This document shows positions 27,374 through 35,598 of a stretch of DNA of 64,000 nt, piece after piece. Location: NCBI RefSeq assembly GCF_900069005.2, contig NZ_LN831278.1:193781-257780 (forward strand). The letters are read 5' to 3'. This stretch comes from Paenibacillus sp. GM2 (GTDB lineage Bacteria > Bacillota > Bacilli > Paenibacillales > Paenibacillaceae). A program made the translations under genes and the position numbers. The notes below the pieces were generated by a model. It was given only the letters and a program-made list of their open reading frames with translations, made no database searches and was not told the DNA's origin. Numbering within the stretch: position 1 is the stretch's first letter; each line of letters opens with the position of its first letter.

Positions 27374-27387
27374 TGAAAACGTTGTCA
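27374..27387 (+). promoter_or_regulatory. cre-like catabolite-repression site upstream of importer 2
   Basis: TGAAAACGTTGTCA matches 13 of 14 positions of the cre consensus TGWAARCGYTWNCW. It sits about 95 nt before the lipoprotein gene, in the 215-nt gap after the response regulator. I see no other strong element in that gap. Confidence 0.55.
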
Positions 27388-27480
27388 AGTTGAAGCGGCA
27401 AGATTTTCAGACTATGATCTCTGAGGGAATCTGCTTAATATGAATCGATCTGGTCAAAAATATCTAACGGGGGCGAAAGC

Positions 27481-28758
27481 ATGAAGAAGACAAAAAAGGC
27501 ATTTGGTTTCCTGGCGATGATGGTATTGATCGCATCTCTCGTCGCTTGCGGCGGCAAGACTAATGGAAATACTGCAAATTCAGGCACAGACACAAATTCT
27601 TCGAATACATCCGGAGGCACGGAGAAGCAAGCGAAAATCTCGCTCTTCCAGAGCAAGGTTGAGATTGCTGAAGCATTGGAGGAGCTGGCCAACAAATACA
27701 AAGAAGAGACCGGGAACGAGGTTGAGGTTTGGGGCTCCGCTGGCGATGCCTATATCACTCAACTCCAAGCGAAGCTGGCCGCGAAGGAAGGTCCTACAAT
27801 CTTCAGTATTGCGTCCGGGGCAGAAGCGGAGAAATTTAAGTCTTACTATTATGACATGAGCAATGAGAGCTATGTTAAAAATATCGCGCCGAATATGGCT
27901 CTGGAAGTCGACGGCAAGGTTGTTGGCGTTCCGATCGGGGTTGAAGGCTTCGGTCTGGTGTACAACAAGAGTCTGGTTGATCCGAAGGACGTAACCGATC
28001 TCGCTTCCTTTACGAGCAAGATGGAGAGCTTGAAGGCTGAAGGAATTAACGGGCTGAGCCTATCCCAGGAAGCTTACTTCCTGATCGGACATATTTTGAA
28101 TACACCGTTTGCCCTTCAGGCCGATCCGATTGATTATATCAATAAGCTGAATAACGGCGAAGTCAAGATGGCTGATACGAAGGAATTCCAGGAGTTCGCC
28201 AAGTTTATGGAAGTGATCAGACAGAATTCTGTGAATCCGATGGAAGTTACTTATGATACGCAAATGGGTGACTTTGCTACGGGCAAGACGGCAATGGTAC
28301 ACCAAGGCAACTGGAGCTATGGCATGCTGGCCGATTATGGCGATCTCGACATCGGCATGATGGCGCTGCCGATCGCTGGCAATAGCAAGCTGTCCGTCGA
28401 TATTCCGGGCGGCTGGGTGATCAACAACGGCGCGAAACCAGAGGAGATCAAGGCGGCTAACGCGTTCCTGGATTGGCTCTATAACAGTGAGACCGGTAAG
28501 GATACGATCGTGAATAAATTCAAGTTCATTCCGGCAATGACCAATATTGAAGCAGAGGGACTGGACCCATTGTCTCAAGCCGTATTCGAGGCAACGAAGA
28601 GTGGCAATACCATTCCGTGGGCGATGAACTACTTCCCGCAAGGCATTATCGTAAACGATCTGACACCGGTAACCTCTGAATTCTTCCTGGATAATGGTAT
28701 AACCGGAGAGCAGTATCTGAAGAATCTGGATGATGCATGGGCAAAAGCCGCTAAATAA
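27481..28758 (+). CDS. ABC sugar transporter substrate-binding lipoprotein, importer 2
   Basis: A 425-residue lipoprotein with lipobox cysteine 23 (IASLVAC), a low-complexity linker and a type 1 solute-binding domain (KISLFQSKVEIAEALEELANKYKEETG, GVEGFGLVYNKSLVD, TAMVHQGNWSYGML, IPGGWVINNGAKPEEIKAANAFLDWL). It resembles CUT1 oligosaccharide-binding proteins. Two hairpins separate it from the permease genes, which would allow more binding protein than permease. Confidence 0.92.
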   Translation: MKKTKKAFGFLAMMVLIASLVACGGKTNGNTANSGTDTNSSNTSGGTEKQAKISLFQSKVEIAEALEELANKYKEETGNEVEVWGSAGDAYITQLQAKLAAKEGPTIFSIASGAEAEKFKSYYYDMSNESYVKNIAPNMALEVDGKVVGVPIGVEGFGLVYNKSLVDPKDVTDLASFTSKMESLKAEGINGLSLSQEAYFLIGHILNTPFALQADPIDYINKLNNGEVKMADTKEFQEFAKFMEVIRQNSVNPMEVTYDTQMGDFATGKTAMVHQGNWSYGMLADYGDLDIGMMALPIAGNSKLSVDIPGGWVINNGAKPEEIKAANAFLDWLYNSETGKDTIVNKFKFIPAMTNIEAEGLDPLSQAVFEATKSGNTIPWAMNYFPQGIIVNDLTPVTSEFFLDNGITGEQYLKNLDDAWAKAAK

Positions 28759-28794
28759 TCGATTTGAACATCGAGGATGAGACATGAAAAGTGC

Positions 28795-28838
28795 GTTCAA
28801 AAAGGCCGGTTTGCTTATCCAAAGCGGACTTTTTGAAC
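28795..28838 (+). other. Long imperfect stem-loop between lipoprotein and permease genes
   Basis: GTTCAAAAAG and CTTTTTGAAC close a hairpin whose arms match at 17 of 20 positions around a TTAT loop (28795-28838). No T-run follows directly. In an ABC operon this is well placed to protect the 3' end of the upstream lipoprotein mRNA. Confidence 0.7.
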
Positions 28839-28846
28839 CACCTTCT

Positions 28847-28885
28847 AAAAAGCCTAGCCTACTCCCTAGTGTTAGGCTTTTGTGT
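28847..28885 (+). terminator. Intercistronic attenuator or terminator in importer 2
   Basis: AAAAGCCTA pairs with TAGGCTTTT, followed by TGTGTTT. It lies 9 nt after the long stem-loop and about 50 nt before the permease start. Partial termination here would reduce permease expression relative to the binding protein. Confidence 0.65.
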
Positions 28886-28934
28886 TTCATCAACCCTGTA
28901 TCAAATTAGACTGAACTGGAGAGGGCGTGTGGTA

Positions 28935-29807
28935 ATGAAAAGAAAAGACAAACTTTGGTTCGGGTTATTTACGATGCCCTTGTTCACCATTTTTACGATC
29001 GTCGTCATTATTCCGTTTATTATCGGGATTGCTTATTCATTCATTAGCTGGGATGGAATCTCGGCTAATCCGAAAGTATTTGTCGGTCTGGACAACTACG
29101 TAACGATATTCCAGGATGAGCGATTCTTCTCTTCCGCAGGGCATACACTTAAATTCACACTGCTGGCACTCATTAGTGTGAATCTGCTGGGCTTAGCCTT
29201 TTCATTGCTGGTTACGAACGGGCTGCGTACTAGCAAGCTGGCTCGTACGTTCTTCTTTATGCCGAATCTGATTGGCGGATTGATCCTTGGTTACATCTGG
29301 AAGTTTATCTTCACAGATGCCTTCAAGTTCCTCGGTGGCAAGACCGGGCTTGAAGGAATCTTCTTCAACTGGCTGATCAACCCTGATTTTGCTTTATATG
29401 CCCTGGTTATCGTATTTACTTGGCAGATGGCCGGATATACGATGATCATCTATATTGCCGGGATTCAAGGGATTCCTGATGAACTGCTGGAGGCAGCCAA
29501 GGTGGATGGTGCGAATATCTGGCACAGGCTGACGAAGATTACCTTCCCGCTGCTTATGCCATCCTTTACAATCTGCTTCTTCATGACGTTATCCGGTGCG
29601 TTCAAGATTTATGACGTGAACCTGAGTTTGACGAACGGCGGACCGGTTCACTCGACAGAGATGTTCGCGATGAACATCTTTAATGAGATCTTCGGTTACG
29701 GACGATATGGAGTGGGTCAGGCGAAGGCGATCCTGTTCTTCTTGATCGTGGCCCTGGTGACATTGACGCAGGTAATCATCACGAAGAAGAAAGAGGTGCA
29801 GATGTAA
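28935..29807 (+). CDS. ABC sugar transporter permease 1 (MalF/UgpA type), importer 2
   Basis: A 290-residue CUT1 permease with six membrane helices, beginning MKRKDKLWFGLFTMPLFTIF. It has the EAA loop ELLEAAKVDGANIWHRLTKITFP and the typical SLTNGGPVHSTEMFAMNIFNEIF stretch. I chose ATG 28935 after GGAGAGGG; the frame remains open to 28791, but that upstream part reads through the hairpin region. The stop codon overlaps the next gene's ATG (TAATGA), so the permeases are translationally coupled. Confidence 0.92.
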   Translation: MKRKDKLWFGLFTMPLFTIFTIVVIIPFIIGIAYSFISWDGISANPKVFVGLDNYVTIFQDERFFSSAGHTLKFTLLALISVNLLGLAFSLLVTNGLRTSKLARTFFFMPNLIGGLILGYIWKFIFTDAFKFLGGKTGLEGIFFNWLINPDFALYALVIVFTWQMAGYTMIIYIAGIQGIPDELLEAAKVDGANIWHRLTKITFPLLMPSFTICFFMTLSGAFKIYDVNLSLTNGGPVHSTEMFAMNIFNEIFGYGRYGVGQAKAILFFLIVALVTLTQVIITKKKEVQM

Positions 29808-30643
29808 TGAGACGAACTAGCAGAGCAATCAGCTCCATTCTGTTGGCCCTTCTTGCCCTCCTGTTCCTGTCGCCGATTTACATTATGCTCGTGAACTCCT
29901 TCAAGACGCGGGCGGAATTGTATAATAATGCGCTGGCATTGCCGGAATCCTTCAGCCTTCAATATTTTGAAGCCGCGATGAAGAAGATGAATTTCCTGAC
30001 GGTTCTGGGCAACTCCACCTTCGTTACCGTGCTGACCGTGATCTTCGTGGTCGTTCTTGCCTCCATGACCGCATGGATGCTGGTGAGAACGGATAATAAA
30101 CTCAGTAAATTGATGTTCATGGCCTTTATCTCGACGATGCTGATTCCTTTCCAGACGCTGATGATGCCGTTGATGCAAGTAATGGACTGGATTCGCACCT
30201 ACCTTCATATTCCGATGCTGAATACGCATGGCGGTCTGATCTTCATGAATGTCGGCTTCCATGCCAGTATCGCCGTATTTTTGTACCATGGATTTATAAA
30301 GTCGATTCCGATTGCATTGGAGGAGGCCGCTACGCTGGACGGCTGCAGCAAGTTTGGCGTGTTCTGGAGAATCGTGTTCCCGATGCTGAAGACGATAACG
30401 ATTACTGTTGCAATACTGGATGTAATCAGTACGTGGAATGACTACCTGCTGCCTTCCTTGACGCTGTCTGATAAGGGACTGCGGACGATTCAACTGTCGA
30501 CGTTCTACTTCTTCGGAGAGTTCACGATCGTCTGGAACCAGGCTATGGCGGGTTTGACCTTGACCATTATTCCTGTCGTCATCTTCTATGCTATCGCCCA
30601 GAAGTATATTATCAAGGGGATTGCCGAAGGGGCTGTAAAGTAA
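29807..30643 (+). CDS. ABC sugar transporter permease 2 (MalG/UgpE type), importer 2
   Basis: A 278-residue CUT1 permease with six membrane helices (ISSILLALLALLFLSPIYIMLVNSFKT at the N-terminus) and the EAA loop IALEEAATLDGCSKFGVFWR. It ends QKYIIKGIAEGAVK, as usual for the MalG group. It overlaps the preceding gene by one base. No ATPase gene follows. Confidence 0.93.
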   Translation: MRRTSRAISSILLALLALLFLSPIYIMLVNSFKTRAELYNNALALPESFSLQYFEAAMKKMNFLTVLGNSTFVTVLTVIFVVVLASMTAWMLVRTDNKLSKLMFMAFISTMLIPFQTLMMPLMQVMDWIRTYLHIPMLNTHGGLIFMNVGFHASIAVFLYHGFIKSIPIALEEAATLDGCSKFGVFWRIVFPMLKTITITVAILDVISTWNDYLLPSLTLSDKGLRTIQLSTFYFFGEFTIVWNQAMAGLTLTIIPVVIFYAIAQKYIIKGIAEGAVK

Positions 30644-30697
30644 TAGAGGCTGAAATAGCGAAAAAGGCTTGCTCCGTAATAACGCAGGAGGTGACCT

Positions 30698-31474
30698 ATG
30701 GATAAAGAGATCTGCATCATCACGAGAGCTGACGATGGCGGAAGCAACCATGCTGCGAACCTGGGTATTGAGAGAGCGCTGGAAGGTGGCGTGTTGAAGA
30801 ATGTCTCCATTATGGCGACCTGTCCAGCCGTCCGCGAAGCGGCGCAGATGTTCGCAGGGAGGGCTGACGTCTGCTTCGGACTGCATTTCGTCCTGAATGC
30901 CGAATGGAACGATATCAAATGGGGTCCGATGGCGGACCCTGCGTCGGTTCCTTCTTTAATTGAGGCAGATGGCTGGTTCAGTCCGCATCCTGATTACTTC
31001 AAAGAGCATCCGCCCCTCATGAGGGAGGTCATGCTCGAACTTGAGGCTCAGTTCGCCAAGCTAACAGAGTTGGGCTTCCGTATCGCCTATGTTGATACGC
31101 ATATGGTACCCGAGTTAGCGATCCCTGGTCTGGAAGATGAGCTCCGTGCCTGGTGTACTGCTCGAGGACTGGTCTATTGGTGGGACTACTTATTCGAAAA
31201 TATAAGCATTAGCGCGGCTGACGACGTTGTAACCAAGCATCTTGAGCAGATTGAAGCCCTTGGGGCCGGGCGATATTTACTGGTTACCCATCCGGCTGTG
31301 GACTCGGAGGAGATGAGAGCATTAGGCAATGCCTATGAGTCGGGACAGCAAATTGCCAGAACCCGGCAATATGACAGCCAGTTCTGGTCCAATCCGCGAC
31401 TATCCGTCCAATACAAGCAAAGAGGGATCAGGCCGATCCGCTATGATGAGGCAGTTAAGCTGAATCCAGGTTGA
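30698..31474 (+). CDS. ChbG/YdjC family carbohydrate deacetylase
   Basis: A 258-residue cytoplasmic enzyme of the YdjC/ChbG family, metal-dependent deacetylases acting on N-acetylated sugars such as diacetylchitobiose. The metal-site pattern is visible: RADDGGSNHAAN (Asp12/Asp13), FGLHFVLNAEW and YVDTHMVP, plus a late VTHPAVDSEEM. A very strong ribosome binding site (AGGAGGTGA) precedes ATG 30698. It follows importer 2 by 54 nt and is probably co-transcribed, hinting that importer 2 brings in an acetylated sugar. That link is inference. Confidence 0.85.
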   Translation: MDKEICIITRADDGGSNHAANLGIERALEGGVLKNVSIMATCPAVREAAQMFAGRADVCFGLHFVLNAEWNDIKWGPMADPASVPSLIEADGWFSPHPDYFKEHPPLMREVMLELEAQFAKLTELGFRIAYVDTHMVPELAIPGLEDELRAWCTARGLVYWWDYLFENISISAADDVVTKHLEQIEALGAGRYLLVTHPAVDSEEMRALGNAYESGQQIARTRQYDSQFWSNPRLSVQYKQRGIRPIRYDEAVKLNPG

Positions 31475-31501
31475 AATTGTCATTTGAGGCTGAAGCGGGG
31501 G

Positions 31502-32143
31502 TTAAGTGTGGGAGACAGAGGCCAGTGCTTCATTTGTAATCTGTTCAATGTCGACCGGGGATTGTGAGCCTTCACGAACCAGATCCGGCAGAATTTGATG
31601 CAGGAAATAATCGACACAGTGCAGCTTGATCTGTTTGATCTTAATCAAAGCGCTCCGGTACATCGTGATGAACTCCTTCTCGGTGTTCCCCCGTTGCAAC
31701 TCAGCAAATGCTTCATAGATCTGATCCAGCTTGTCGGCCACCTCAAGGATTTGCCCCTCAACGGAATCGTCCTTCCCTTCGCGCAGCTGTCTGCGGAAGA
31801 TAGCTTGAAATTCCTCAGGTATATGCTCATCAATAAAATGAGCGACCATTCCCTCTTCAACCTTCTGCAGCATCGCCCGCAGTTCCAAGGAATAGTGCTT
31901 CACAGGTGTCTTGATATCCCCGATGAAGATCTCGCCGTAATCATGGCTGCTCGTAATCTCGTATAACTTCTTCCAATCCACAGTGGTTCCATGGCTTTCC
32001 TCGATGTCCGCAAGCGTCTTGGCGTATTGCACGACCTTCCAGGAATGTTCGGATACGCTATGCTCCTGGAATTTGAATCTGCCCGGACAACGGATAATCC
32101 GCTCCAGATCCGTTAACGACTGAAAGTACGTATGGATTCCCAT
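31502..32143 (-). CDS. HD-domain hydrolase (YfbR-like)
   Basis: A 213-residue protein of the YfbR/HD phosphohydrolase type. Metal-ligand residues are seen in EHSVSEHSWKVVQYAKTL, the HD pair in SSHDYGEIFIGDI, and the distal ADKLDQIYEAFAEL Asp. E. coli YfbR is a 5'-deoxynucleotidase, but the substrate here may differ. It is convergent with the ChbG-like gene and divergent from an EamA transporter gene. Confidence 0.85.
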   Translation of the reverse strand: MGIHTYFQSLTDLERIIRCPGRFKFQEHSVSEHSWKVVQYAKTLADIEESHGTTVDWKKLYEITSSHDYGEIFIGDIKTPVKHYSLELRAMLQKVEEGMVAHFIDEHIPEEFQAIFRRQLREGKDDSVEGQILEVADKLDQIYEAFAELQRGNTEKEFITMYRSALIKIKQIKLHCVDYFLHQILPDLVREGSQSPVDIEQITNEALASVSHT

Positions 32144-32353
32144 CTCTTTTACATCCCTTTCTTCGAATGATGTGTTTTACTTTGCTGTACGAACAGTATA
32201 CATCCGGTTTGTTAATGGATCGTTAACTCGAACTTGGAATTATTGGCGATTTGTTAAGCGTGGGGGAGAAAATAGCGGAAAGTTATAATATACTTGAACC
32301 TAGACTCCATTCATGAAACGATATCATTCATAGTTCATAAGGAAGTGGGATTT

Positions 32354-33220
32354 ATGTGGCTGCTTTATGCGTGCGGATCGGCTTTATTTGCGGGCATGAC
32401 CTCCATTCTGGCCAAGATCGGCATTAAGAATACGGACTCCAATCTGGCTACGGCGCTGCGCACGATAATCGTGCTGCTGTTCTCCTGGGTGATGGTGTTT
32501 GTGGTTGGTTCACAGAATACGATAGACTCCATCTCCGCCCGGACGCTTTTATTTCTGATTCTGTCCGGCGCTGCGACCGGGGCTTCCTGGTTATGTTATT
32601 TCAGAGCTTTACAACTGGGCACGGTTAATCAAGTTACACCGATCGACAAGAGCAGCACGATTCTTACGATTTTGCTCGCTTTTTTATTCCTGGGAGAGGT
32701 GCCGACGTTATTTATGGGAATCGGGATCATCCTGCTTGGGATGGGGACCTATCTGATGATCGAGAAGAAGACGGAGGCTGCGGGATCTTCTGCTTCGGGA
32801 CGAAGAACCTGGCTGATCTATGCGCTGTTATCCGCGATCTTCGCTGCTCTCACTTCGATCCTTGGCAAAATAGGGATTCAGGATATCGAATCCAATCTGG
32901 GCACCGCTATCCGTACGGTTGTTGTATTAGTCATCGCTTGGGGCATCGTGTTGTTCCAGAAGAAGCATACGCTGATGAGGGAGATCGACAGGAAGAGCTG
33001 GCTGTTCATCGGTCTGTCCGGCCTGGCAACCGGCCTATCCTGGTTATGCTACTACCGGGCTCTGCAGGATGGCAAGGCCAGTCTCGTGGTGCCGATCGAC
33101 AAGCTGAGCATTGTAGTTACCGTGATCTTTTCGTACATATTTCTTAGAGAGAGGCTGTCGGCCAGATCCTTTATTGGCCTGCTGCTCGTCGTAGGGGGGA
33201 CTCTACTGTTGTTGTTCTAG
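32354..33220 (+). CDS. EamA family transporter
   Basis: A 288-residue membrane protein with ten helices in two clearly related halves: GMTSILAKIGIKNTDSNLATALRT in the first and ALTSILGKIGIQDIESNLGTAIRT in the second; ATGASWLCYFRALQLG and ATGLSWLCYYRALQDG also repeat. This internal duplication is the hallmark of EamA/DMT proteins. I chose ATG 32354 (after GGAAGTGGGA) rather than the open frame from 32294. The substrate is unknown. Confidence 0.88.
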   Translation: MWLLYACGSALFAGMTSILAKIGIKNTDSNLATALRTIIVLLFSWVMVFVVGSQNTIDSISARTLLFLILSGAATGASWLCYFRALQLGTVNQVTPIDKSSTILTILLAFLFLGEVPTLFMGIGIILLGMGTYLMIEKKTEAAGSSASGRRTWLIYALLSAIFAALTSILGKIGIQDIESNLGTAIRTVVVLVIAWGIVLFQKKHTLMREIDRKSWLFIGLSGLATGLSWLCYYRALQDGKASLVVPIDKLSIVVTVIFSYIFLRERLSARSFIGLLLVVGGTLLLLF

Positions 33221-33248
33221 GGAAGGAGACATCAGACCATGTCTTACG

Positions 33249-33279
33249 TAATAAGGACACCTCAGGAGGTGTCCTTATT
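33249..33279. terminator. Bidirectional terminator
   Basis: AATAAGGACACCT pairs perfectly with AGGTGTCCTTATT around CAGG. It lies between the EamA gene and a convergent oxidoreductase gene and can serve both. Confidence 0.85.
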
Positions 33280-33308
33280 GAAGTTGATTTCGCGGAGAAG
33301 CATTCTCC

Positions 33309-34415
33309 TCAATTCAGATATATCCGCTTGCCGGTTCTTGCCGATTCCTCTATAGCACGAATCAATCGATGCAAGTAAGCGGCATAATGAAAGTCCGGCG
33401 TCTTGGGATTATCTGAATTCGAAAGTATGTCTTCGGCAAAAGACTGGTGGGCTCGGGCTACATTGGTAAGGGGGAACTCCTTCGTATCCTCCATTACCAA
33501 TGTGAAATCATCGGGCCGGCTCGAAGCAATTGCTTGACTTGATTCGTATTTTACCAAGGACACACTCAGACCACCGTATTGCGGATGACCGATAGAACGG
33601 TTCTGATAGAGGCGGATGATCCCCTGTTCGCCCTGAACCTCCAATATAAATTGAGGGTAGGCTCCGCCCTGAAGATGGACCGAAAGGGGGATTTCCCGGT
33701 TGATTTTACCTTGAATGATGTACTGATCTTCTATATTTTTTGCGATAGTACGACTCTGATCCGTGAAGCGGGCTTCGGTATAGTGCGTATGGTGGCTGGC
33801 CTGAACTTCGGTAAAATGCCCGAACAGGTAGCTGACCATATCCAAAATGTGACCGCCGTTGATTGTCAGTAGTGTCGCTCCATTGCTGCGATCCAGAATA
33901 TAGCTGCTGCCGGAGTCCGTCCAATTGCCCTTGGCCTGTGTGGAGGACTTGATATTAACGGACAGTATTCTGCCGATTTCATGCCGATCGATCATTTCTT
34001 TAACCCTGCGTACCTCGTCGGCCTGACGGGATTGTAGACCGATGGCATGCTTGACCCGAGAGGTATGGAGCTGCGCCATGATCTCGTCGATTTCGCTCGC
34101 AGTAACAGCCAGAGGCCATTCACAGTAAATATGCTTATTGGCACGGATTGCATCCAGTAGAACTTTATGGTGATAAGGGGCTTTGACACTGACTATAACC
34201 ATGTCGACATCGTTCGATTCAAGCATTTTGATGTAATCGTCATAGGCATTGACATGTCCAATTTGGTCCGCCGCTTCTTGGGCTGAAGCTATATTTGTGG
34301 TTGCTATTGCTGTGATTTCATGAAGCCCACTATGGAGCAGAGCCGGAATATGCGTTGAGCTGGCCCAGCGGTTTCGGATCGAACCCCCGATGATGCCTGT
34401 TTTAATTTTGTTCAT
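33309..34415 (-). CDS. Gfo/Idh/MocA family oxidoreductase
   Basis: A 368-residue NAD(P)-dependent dehydrogenase. The N-terminal Rossmann fold begins KTGIIGGSIRNRWASSTHIPAL, with DMVIVSVKAPYHHKVLLDA and the active-site region IYCEWPLAVTASE. The usual EKP motif reads CEWPL here, so the conserved Lys is replaced by Trp. The C-terminal domain contains TINGGHILDMVSYLFGHF with the His-Asp pair. It is divergent from a LysR gene, its likely regulator, with a 109-nt AT-rich gap between them. Confidence 0.87.
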   Translation of the reverse strand: MNKIKTGIIGGSIRNRWASSTHIPALLHSGLHEITAIATTNIASAQEAADQIGHVNAYDDYIKMLESNDVDMVIVSVKAPYHHKVLLDAIRANKHIYCEWPLAVTASEIDEIMAQLHTSRVKHAIGLQSRQADEVRRVKEMIDRHEIGRILSVNIKSSTQAKGNWTDSGSSYILDRSNGATLLTINGGHILDMVSYLFGHFTEVQASHHTHYTEARFTDQSRTIAKNIEDQYIIQGKINREIPLSVHLQGGAYPQFILEVQGEQGIIRLYQNRSIGHPQYGGLSVSLVKYESSQAIASSRPDDFTLVMEDTKEFPLTNVARAHQSFAEDILSNSDNPKTPDFHYAAYLHRLIRAIEESARTGKRIYLN

Positions 34416-34524
34416 CCTATAACCTCCCTGTCTTTAGAGTAGTATAATATGGTTGTGATATTAAAAATAATGTATATATTTAATTTATATATCAAAATAA
34501 GTGATACGTAAGGGGTGAGGCCTG

Positions 34525-35367
34525 TTGGATATAGAGAATATGAGGGCGTTCATCACGGTCGCAGAGCAGGGGAGCATCTCGTCTGCTGCGCAGGAGCTGC
34601 ATCAATTGCAATCCAATATGACAGCCAAGATTAAGAAGATCGAGAGCGAATTTGATACAGAACTGTTCTATAGAAGACCAAGAGGAATGGAATTAAATGA
34701 GCAGGGCAAGAAGCTCTATGCGCAATTTAAGAAGATCGTATTGTTATGGGAAGAGACCCGGAGCATGATGAGTCAGGAGAATCCCGCGTTGAGAATCGGG
34801 CTTATGGTAAGCAAAAACCCGCCTAATTTCAATCAAGCGATGGAGACATTATATGAAAAGTATAAGAACCTCAAAGTGACGGTGAAGACCGGGAGTACGC
34901 AGAAAATTGAGAATGAAATTGCTGACGGGGGGATCGACATCGGCTTCCTGGTAGGGAAAACAGATACGAAGCTGCTTCATTATAAGAAATACGGAGCTGA
35001 GAGATTAGTATTGATCGGCAGAAATCTGGATCAGCCGCTGGATATGCTGCTGCAGGGGGAGAACCTGATTATTTCCTCCAGCAATTGCTATTACAAGAAA
35101 GTGTTCGATCAATTGCTTGCGGATTATGAGGTGGTACGTACAGATTTCGTAGAAATCGCTGCATTGGAGTCTCTGATCAGCATGTGCCAGCTTGGCATGG
35201 GGGTAACTCTCATCCCGGAATCGGATACCGCTGCGCTTGGAATCAGGGATTATCGGGTGATCGACCATCACGCTTGTGAGCTTGAGAAATATATCTGCTG
35301 CCGGGAGAATCATAAAATTACAGGGATTGAACAACAGCTTATGAATATGATAACAATGGCTAATTAA
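34525..35367 (+). CDS. LysR family transcriptional regulator
   Basis: A 280-residue regulator with the N-terminal winged HTH (MRAFITVAEQGSISSAAQELHQLQSNMTAKIKKIESEFDTELFYRRPRG) and a periplasmic-binding-like effector domain (LRIGLMVSKNPPNFNQAMETL, IDIGFLVGKTDTKLL, ALESLISMCQLGMGVTLIPES). The start is TTG 34525, 8 nt after GGGGTGAGG. Its position, divergent from the oxidoreductase gene, is the classic LysR arrangement. Confidence 0.92.
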   Translation: MDIENMRAFITVAEQGSISSAAQELHQLQSNMTAKIKKIESEFDTELFYRRPRGMELNEQGKKLYAQFKKIVLLWEETRSMMSQENPALRIGLMVSKNPPNFNQAMETLYEKYKNLKVTVKTGSTQKIENEIADGGIDIGFLVGKTDTKLLHYKKYGAERLVLIGRNLDQPLDMLLQGENLIISSSNCYYKKVFDQLLADYEVVRTDFVEIAALESLISMCQLGMGVTLIPESDTAALGIRDYRVIDHHACELEKYICCRENHKITGIEQQLMNMITMAN

Positions 35368-35439
35368 CCGCGCGGTGGTCAGAGGCTAGAGATAACAACT
35401 ATGGAGTTGTGGATCGGCCTGATTCGAAAGAAAAAGCCG

Positions 35440-35467
35440 AATAAACCTGCAGATTTGCAGGTTTATT
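35440..35467. terminator. Terminator-like hairpin after the LysR gene
   Basis: AATAAACCTGCA pairs with TGCAGGTTTATT around a short ATT loop. The core CCTGCAGATTTGCAGG is identical to the one at 53767-53782. Confidence 0.7.
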
Positions 35468-35598
35468 CTAAACAAGTGGTTTCGGATGTGAAAAACAGCA
35501 GTTTATCAGCTTTTTTACCGGTGGATGCAGACAACAGCAGTGACGAGCGACGAGGTGATCTCTAACGCAGCGCTCGGCTGTTAGTCGAAGCAGGGGTG

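Noticed and set aside
28060..28893. 277-residue minus-strand open frame
   Set aside because: Antisense shadow of the importer-2 lipoprotein and the hairpin region; no ribosome binding site and no recognisable protein.
29717..30886. 389-residue open frame on the minus strand
   Set aside because: It is the complement of the importer-2 permease genes, which have clear family motifs; its own product is rich in His, Gln and Arg with no family character.
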